The notes beneath the pieces are model-generated. The model searched no databases. It worked only from the letters and a program-made list of their open reading frames with translations, and was not told the origin of the DNA. From contig JALUFY010000332.1 in assembly GCA_027051995.1 (NCBI GenBank), forward strand, positions 1 through 8,944: a DNA stretch of 8,944 nt, written 5' to 3'. The position numbers and the translations under genes are program-made. Below are positions 4,609 to 8,944 of the stretch, one piece after another; positions within the stretch are counted from its first letter, which is position 1, and every line of letters starts with the position of its first letter. Origin of the DNA: Hyphomicrobiales bacterium (GTDB lineage Bacteria; Pseudomonadota; Alphaproteobacteria; Rhizobiales; Aestuariivirgaceae).

Positions 4609-6459
4609 TCAGGAGATGCCAAGCCGCGAGAGCGTCTCTTCGGTGGGCTTGCCATCGGGCGTCCAGCCGCGCAGCTCGTAATATTCGGGCAGCATCTTGT
4701 CCAGCCCGTTGACCAGACCCTTCGCCGGGCCCGTCTTGGCGGCTTCCTTCAGGATGCGCTTGGGCAGGGTGTCGTCTTCCGCCGTCATGCCCGCGTCCAT
4801 GTTGAACTTGCGCTCCAGGTTCCAGATGCGCTCGCCGACGGTCATCAGGTTCTCCACAGACCAGTCGCCCTCGCAGGCGGCGTCGATCTGCGGCGCGATG
4901 TCCTCCGCCGACCAGGCGAAGGTGGTGAAGATGCACAGGCCGGAGGAGTCGACGAAAGCGGTCAGATCCTGGAAGATCTTCACCAGCCCGGCCTTGCCGT
5001 CGGTGACCAGCGGATCGGTCTTCTCCGGAATGCCCAGCACCTCGGAAGCCACGGTGTAGGAGCGCAGATGGCACGCGCCGCGGTTGGAGGTGGCGTAGGT
5101 CAGGCCCATGCCCTGAATGCCGCGCGGATCATAGGCCGGGAACTCCTGCCCCTTGACCGACATGGACAGATCGGGATGGCCGAACTTCTCGCACAGCCGC
5201 TTCGAGCCCAGCCCCAGCAGCTTGCCGAAGTCCGTGCCCTCGCAGATGGCGTCCACCGCCGCGACAAGCGCCTCGGCGGAGCCGAACTCCATCTTGACGC
5301 CGCCGGTCTCCGCATCGGTGAGCGCGCCGATCTTGTAGAGCTCCATGGCCGAGGCGATGGTCGCCCCGGTGGTGATCGGATCGATGGCGTGCTCGTTGCA
5401 GCGGTAGTTGCAGTAGGTCAGCGCCTCCAGATCGTTGACGCCGGTATCGGCGCCCAGCGCCCAGGCGTTTTCGTATTCCACGCCGCCGGAGGCATGGTGA
5501 TACTGCGGCTTGTCCTTGACCGAGAAATGCGCCGGATCGATCTGCGAAATGCGCCCGCAGGCGATGGTGCAGCCGAAGCAGCCGGCGTTGCGCGCCAGAT
5601 TGGGCTTGCCGTCGCTGCGGCGCGGCTCGTGCATGGCCTCGCCGGAGATGTCGTTGGCGCCCTCGAACTGCACATCCCGGGCGTTGCGGGTGGGAAGCGC
5701 GCCCAGCTCGTTGATGATGTTCATCAGCACCTGGGTGCCATAGGCCGGCAGGGCCTCGTGGGTCACCGCGTTGCCGGCGATCACCGCCTTGGCGCCGGCC
5801 ACCGCCTTGTCGAAGGCCTCCTGGTCATGCACCTTGATGCCCCTGGTGCCGCGCACGGCCACCGCCTTGAGGTTCTTCGAGCCCATGACCGTGCCGACGC
5901 CGGAGCGCCCGGCGGCGCGGTGCTTGTTGTTGACCACGGCGGAGAAGAGCACGCCCGCCTCTCCCGGCACGCCGATGGCGGCGATCTGGAACATCGGCTC
6001 CTGATGCTTCTCCTTGATCCAGTCGTCGGCATGCCACACGGACTTGCCCCACAGCTCCGAGGCGTCATGCAGCTCCGCCTCGTCGTCGTTGATGACCAGA
6101 TAGACGGGCTTGTCCGCCCTGCCCTCGAAAATGATCATGTCCCAGCCGGCGTTCTTCAGCTCCGCGCCGAAGTAGCCGCCGGAGTTGGAGCAGGCGATGC
6201 AATTGGTCAGCGGCCCCTTGGTGACCACCGAATAGCGCGCCGCCGTGGAGGCGTTGGTGCCGGTCAGCGGCCCCGTCGTCATGATCAGCTTGTTTTCCGG
6301 CGAGAGCGGATCAACCTTCGGGTCCACCTCCTCGACGAAATACTTGGTGGCCAGCCCGCGCTGGCCCAGATACTGCATCGCCCATTCCATGTTGAGCGGT
6401 TCGCTTTTGCACGTGCCTTCAGTGAGGTTCACGCGCAGGATCTTTCTGGCCCATGCCAT
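4609..6459 (-). CDS. aorB: Tungsten-dependent aldehyde oxidoreductase, catalytic subunit
   Basis: A 616-residue member of the AOR family (aldehyde:ferredoxin oxidoreductase type), close to the roughly 605 residues of the archaeal enzyme. The N-terminal domain has the typical QRGLATKYF, DPLSPENKLI and TGPLTGT segments (residues 33-68). The single [4Fe-4S] cluster ligands are C294, C297, C301 (CFGCTIAC) and C509 in DSSGLC, which is also a pterin-binding motif. The stretch RGIQGMGLTYATSNRGACH (446-464) and the VEYE acidic site (327-330) match family active-site regions. It should oxidise aldehydes to carboxylic acids in the cytoplasm at a tungsten-bispyranopterin centre. No signal peptide is seen. 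Start ATG 6459 follows GGAGG at 9 bases; the longer open frame overlaps aorA. The neighbouring ferredoxin and flavin subunits place it in the multi-subunit bacterial AorABC group. Tungsten rather than molybdenum is inferred from the family. Confidence 0.93.
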   Translation of the reverse strand: MAWARKILRVNLTEGTCKSEPLNMEWAMQYLGQRGLATKYFVEEVDPKVDPLSPENKLIMTTGPLTGTNASTAARYSVVTKGPLTNCIACSNSGGYFGAELKNAGWDMIIFEGRADKPVYLVINDDEAELHDASELWGKSVWHADDWIKEKHQEPMFQIAAIGVPGEAGVLFSAVVNNKHRAAGRSGVGTVMGSKNLKAVAVRGTRGIKVHDQEAFDKAVAGAKAVIAGNAVTHEALPAYGTQVLMNIINELGALPTRNARDVQFEGANDISGEAMHEPRRSDGKPNLARNAGCFGCTIACGRISQIDPAHFSVKDKPQYHHASGGVEYENAWALGADTGVNDLEALTYCNYRCNEHAIDPITTGATIASAMELYKIGALTDAETGGVKMEFGSAEALVAAVDAICEGTDFGKLLGLGSKRLCEKFGHPDLSMSVKGQEFPAYDPRGIQGMGLTYATSNRGACHLRSYTVASEVLGIPEKTDPLVTDGKAGLVKIFQDLTAFVDSSGLCIFTTFAWSAEDIAPQIDAACEGDWSVENLMTVGERIWNLERKFNMDAGMTAEDDTLPKRILKEAAKTGPAKGLVNGLDKMLPEYYELRGWTPDGKPTEETLSRLGIS

Positions 6460-6484
6460 GATGTTCTTCCTCCCTGAAGCTGCT

Positions 6485-6958
6485 CTAAGCGGATGCCTGC
6501 GGGGCGGTGTCGGTCTTCTCCGCCCAGGCGCGCATTTTCTCGAAGCCCTGCACGGCCACGTCGGCGAAGACGATGGCCTCCGTCGGGCAGGCCCTGGCGC
6601 AGGCCGGATCGCCGCCGCACAGATCGCACTTGATGACCTTGCCGGAGGCGGGCTCATAATTGACCGTGCCAAACGGGCAGGCGATGGTGCACACCTTGCA
6701 GCCCACGCAGGTGGCCGCGTCAACCACCTTCACGCCGTTCTCGTTGCTGATCGCGCCCACCGGGCAGACCTGCTGGCACCAGGCCTGATCGCACTGGGTG
6801 CAGGTATAGGGCACGAAGCGCGCCTTCTCGTGAAAATCGAAGACGGTGATGCGCGAACGCGCCGGGTTGAACGTGCCGGTATGCTCGTAGGAGCACGCCA
6901 GCTCGCACTGGCGGCAGCCGGTGCATTTGCCGACATCTATGACAAGGGCCTTGTCCAT
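6485..6958 (-). CDS. aorA: Ferredoxin-like Fe-S subunit of aldehyde oxidoreductase, four [4Fe-4S] clusters
   Basis: A 157-residue soluble protein of the DMSO reductase B-subunit/HycB-like ferredoxin type. Sixteen cysteines fall into four groups: C12/C15/C18/C22, C53/C56/C61/C65, C84/C87/C90/C94 and C111/C114/C120/C124. This predicts four [4Fe-4S] clusters. It should carry electrons between the tungsten subunit AorB and the flavin subunit AorC. In Aromatoleum aromaticum the equivalent subunit is reported to polymerise into electron-conducting filaments decorated by AorB; whether that holds here is unknown. Start ATG 6958 follows a GGAGGG site; the longer open frame upstream is intergenic. aorB begins 25 bases after its stop, so the two are co-transcribed. 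The C-terminal tail beyond residue 130 is an alanine-rich helix. Confidence 0.92.
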   Translation of the reverse strand: MDKALVIDVGKCTGCRQCELACSYEHTGTFNPARSRITVFDFHEKARFVPYTCTQCDQAWCQQVCPVGAISNENGVKVVDAATCVGCKVCTIACPFGTVNYEPASGKVIKCDLCGGDPACARACPTEAIVFADVAVQGFEKMRAWAEKTDTAPQASA

Positions 6959-7050
6959 CCGGTTTCCCTCCCTGGATGCTGTGGTTGCCATTGCGCATGC
7001 GGACGCCTGTTTTAGGCCGAACGGAGCCCCGCATGGGTTGAATCTGGCAC

Positions 7051-7079
7051 AGTTTGTTGACCTCTGCCCCATTTGTCAA
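7051..7079 (-). promoter_or_regulatory. Candidate promoter of the AOR operon
   Basis: On the minus strand TTGACA (7079-7074) is followed after exactly 17 bases by CAAACT (7056-7051). The -35 is perfect and the -10 weak (3 of 6), which fits a regulated promoter. It would give a leader of about 90 bases before aorA. An inverted repeat TTGAC-N13-GTCAA (7057-7079) covers the same bases and could bind a dimeric regulator. Low certainty. Confidence 0.35.
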
Positions 7080-7145
7080 TGGCGCGGCGGCCATCCGGCG
7101 GGGATTTTATGGCGGAGGGCGCCTTGTAACCTTTTGGCACTGGTT

Positions 7146-7177
7146 CGCATGCGGCAAATGCGATATGTCATGCGCAT
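7146..7177. promoter_or_regulatory. Clustered CGCAT/ATGCG motifs upstream of pyc
   Basis: Two 8-base palindromes, CGCATGCG (7146-7153) and ATGCGCAT (7170-7177), flank a further ATGCG (7158-7162). CGCAT (7146-7150) and ATGCG (7158-7162) form an inverted repeat with a 7-base spacer. The cluster lies 36-67 bases before the pyc GTG start, where an operator or promoter would be expected. The motif is also common elsewhere in this GC-rich window, including in coding sequence, so it may be chance. Confidence 0.25.
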
Positions 7178-7212
7178 ACTGAAATGACGGCCACAACGAG
7201 AGGAATGTATTC

Positions 7213-8944
7213 GTGACCGCCAGCCGCAAATCCCGCAAGATCAAGAAGCTGCTCGTCGCCAACCGGGGCGAGATCGCCATCCGCGTCATGCGGGCGGCCA
7301 ACGAGCTTGGCATCGGAACCGTCGCCATCTACGCCGACGAAGACCGCCTCTCGCTGCACCGTTTCAAATCCGACGAGGCCTATCTGGTCGGCCATGATCT
7401 GGGGCCGGTGAAGGCCTATCTGAGCATCGATGAAATCCTGCGGGTGGCCAAGGAATCTGGGGCGGACGCCATTCATCCCGGCTATGGCTTTCTGTCGGAA
7501 AACCCGGACTTCGCCGACGCGGTGAAGGAGGCCGGGCTGATCTGGATCGGCCCGCCGTCTTCCGTCATGCGGGCACTGGGCAACAAGGTTTCGGCGCGCG
7601 AGCTGGCGCTGAAGTCCGGCGCGCCGGTCATGCCGGCCACCGGGCCCTTGCCGGATGACATGGACGAGGCGCGCCGCATGGCGGCGGAAGTGGGCTATCC
7701 GGTGATGCTCAAGGCCAGCTGGGGCGGCGGCGGGCGCGGCATGCGCATCATCCGCTCCGAGGACGAGCTTGAGCACAGCGTTCTGGAGGGCCGCCGCGAG
7801 GCGCAAAACGCCTTCGGCAACGACGAGGTCTATCTGGAAAAGCTGGTGGAGCGGGCGCGCCATGTTGAGGTGCAGCTTCTGGGCGACGCGCACGGCAATC
7901 TGGTGCATCTGTTCGAGCGCGACTGCACGGTGCAGCGGCGCAATCAGAAGGTGGTGGAGCGCGCGCCCGCGCCCTATCTGGATGACGCCCGGCGGGTGGA
8001 GCTGTGCGAGGCGGCGCTGAGGATCGGCCGGCAGGCGGGATACGTCAACGCCGGCACGGTGGAGTTCCTGATGGACGCCGATACGGGCGCGTTCTACTTC
8101 ATCGAGGTCAATCCGCGCATTCAGGTGGAGCATACGGTGACCGAGGAGGTCACCGGTATCGACATCGTCAAGGCGCAGATCCGCATCGCCGAGGGGGCGA
8201 AGATCGGCGAATCGGAGAGCTGCTTCGTGCCCGATCAGGCCCATATCGCGCTCAATGGCCACGCCCTGCAATGCCGGGTGACCACCGAAGACCCGCTGAA
8301 CAACTTCGTGCCGGACTACGGGCGCATCTCGGCCTACCGCTCGGCCTCCGGCTTCGGTATCCGGCTGGACGGCGGCACGGCCTACAACGGCGCGGTCATC
8401 ACCCGCTTCTATGACAGCCTGCTGGTGAAGATCACCGCCTGGGCGGCCACGCCCGTTGAGGCCATCGAGCGCATGAAGCGGGGGCTGCGCGAGTTCCGCA
8501 TTCGCGGCGTGGCCAGCAACATTCCCTTCGTGCTCAATCTGCTGAGCCATCCGAAATTCGCCGAGGCCTCCTACACGACGCGCTTCATCGACGAAACGCC
8601 GGAGCTTTTCCGGCTGCCGCACCGGCGCGACCGGGCGACAAGGCTGCTCAATTTCCTTGGCAACGTCATCGTCAACGGCAATCCGGAGGTGGAGGGCCGC
8701 CCCAGGCCGAGGACGCATCTGCCGCTCATCAAGGCCCCGGAGCATGAGGCCGGCGCGCCGCCGCATGAAGGCACGGCCAAGGCCATTCTGGACGAGCGGG
8801 GGCCGGAAGCCGTGGCCAAATGGATGCTGGCGCAAAAGCGCCTTCTGCTCACCGACACAACCATGCGCGACGCCCACCAGTCGCTGCTGGCCACACGCAT
8901 GCGCGGCCATGACATGAAGCAGGTGGCCGGGGCCTATGCGCACA
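7213..8944 (+). CDS. pyc: Pyruvate carboxylase, N-terminal half (partial at right edge)
   Basis: This biotin enzyme carboxylates pyruvate to oxaloacetate using ATP and bicarbonate, replenishing the TCA cycle. The first 577 residues are visible of a protein usually near 1,150. The biotin carboxylase part comes first: KKLLVANRGEIAIRV (11-25), AIHPGYGFLSEN (86-97), the ATP-grasp glycine loop SWGGGGRGMR (169-178), and EVNPRIQVEHTVTEE (298-312). The carboxyltransferase domain begins with LLTDTTMRDAHQSLLATR (545-562). That motif separates single-chain pyruvate carboxylase from acetyl- or propionyl-CoA carboxylase alpha subunits. The biotinyl domain lies beyond the edge. The start is GTG 7213, with GAGAGGA (7198-7204) 8 bases upstream; a stop codon lies a short way upstream in this frame. 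It is transcribed divergently from the AOR cluster. Confidence 0.95.
   Translation, partial: MTASRKSRKIKKLLVANRGEIAIRVMRAANELGIGTVAIYADEDRLSLHRFKSDEAYLVGHDLGPVKAYLSIDEILRVAKESGADAIHPGYGFLSENPDFADAVKEAGLIWIGPPSSVMRALGNKVSARELALKSGAPVMPATGPLPDDMDEARRMAAEVGYPVMLKASWGGGGRGMRIIRSEDELEHSVLEGRREAQNAFGNDEVYLEKLVERARHVEVQLLGDAHGNLVHLFERDCTVQRRNQKVVERAPAPYLDDARRVELCEAALRIGRQAGYVNAGTVEFLMDADTGAFYFIEVNPRIQVEHTVTEEVTGIDIVKAQIRIAEGAKIGESESCFVPDQAHIALNGHALQCRVTTEDPLNNFVPDYGRISAYRSASGFGIRLDGGTAYNGAVITRFYDSLLVKITAWAATPVEAIERMKRGLREFRIRGVASNIPFVLNLLSHPKFAEASYTTRFIDETPELFRLPHRRDRATRLLNFLGNVIVNGNPEVEGRPRPRTHLPLIKAPEHEAGAPPHEGTAKAILDERGPEAVAKWMLAQKRLLLTDTTMRDAHQSLLATRMRGHDMKQVAGAYAH

Noticed and set aside
3164..4681. 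Plus-strand open frame of 505 codons opposite aorC
   Set aside because: Antisense shadow. The minus strand encodes a complete flavoprotein with FAD and NAD motifs and a good ribosome site.
4600..6477. Plus-strand open frame of 625 codons opposite aorB
   Set aside because: It is an antisense shadow of a well-supported AOR gene in high-GC DNA. Its translation is rich in H, R, G and A with no family motif, and the minus-strand gene has all catalytic residues.
7045..7140. Two TGGCAC motifs suggesting sigma-54 promoters
   Set aside because: TGGCAC occurs at 7045 and 7135, but neither has a GC-containing -12 element (TTGCA/T) at the required spacing.
7149..7187. 12-codon frame just upstream of pyc as a leader peptide
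   Set aside because: No ribosome site, no run of regulatory codons and no terminator after it; probably chance.
7168..8943. Minus-strand open frame of 591 codons opposite pyc
   Set aside because: Antisense shadow typical of GC-rich codon bias. The plus strand encodes clear pyruvate carboxylase motifs.
1..8944. CRISPR arrays, insertion sequences, tRNA or rRNA genes, attachment sites
   Set aside because: No regularly spaced repeats, transposase motifs, tRNA-like cloverleaf or rRNA sequence were found by reading both strands. The only repeats are the 2313/2471 module and short palindromes.

Overview
The window is high-GC bacterial DNA, most likely from an alphaproteobacterium. The ribosomal protein S4 sequence, the TrmJ-MurI gene adjacency and a TTGAC-type promoter ahead of rpsD all fit that group. 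No genus can be named from the sequence alone.

Layout. (1) Positions 2-2311, plus strand, hold housekeeping genes: the C-terminal end of a TrmJ-type RNA methyltransferase, murI (glutamate racemase), a 70-residue Phd/YefM-like antitoxin with no visible toxin, and rpsD (ribosomal protein S4). rpsD has its own promoter and a long structured leader. (2) Positions 2312-2622 are a non-coding, stem-loop-rich stretch. It contains a diverged tandem duplication and the rpsD terminator. (3) Positions 2623-6958, minus strand, hold a five-gene cluster for an aldehyde oxidoreductase of the tungsten-containing AOR family. In transcription order it encodes a four-cluster ferredoxin subunit (aorA-like), the tungstopterin catalytic subunit (aorB-like), an FAD/NAD(P) oxidoreductase subunit (aorC-like), a MoaD/ThiS sulfur carrier, and a small protein I do not recognise. 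(4) Positions 6959-7212 are the divergent control region. (5) From 7213 to the right edge, plus strand, runs the N-terminal half of pyruvate carboxylase, cut by the window end.

How the genes work together. AorB should oxidise aldehydes to acids at a tungsten-bispyranopterin centre. Electrons would pass through the [4Fe-4S] clusters of AorA to the flavin subunit AorC and then to NAD+. The MoaD-like protein probably supplies dithiolene sulfur for pterin cofactor assembly. The last protein is translationally coupled to MoaD by a 4-base overlap and may be a maturation or accessory factor.

The main points for a second look are the unrecognised last gene of the AOR cluster, a possible terminator/antiterminator switch between aorB and aorC, a terminator-like structure inside the rpsD leader, the duplicated stem-loop module at 2313-2630, and the orphan antitoxin.
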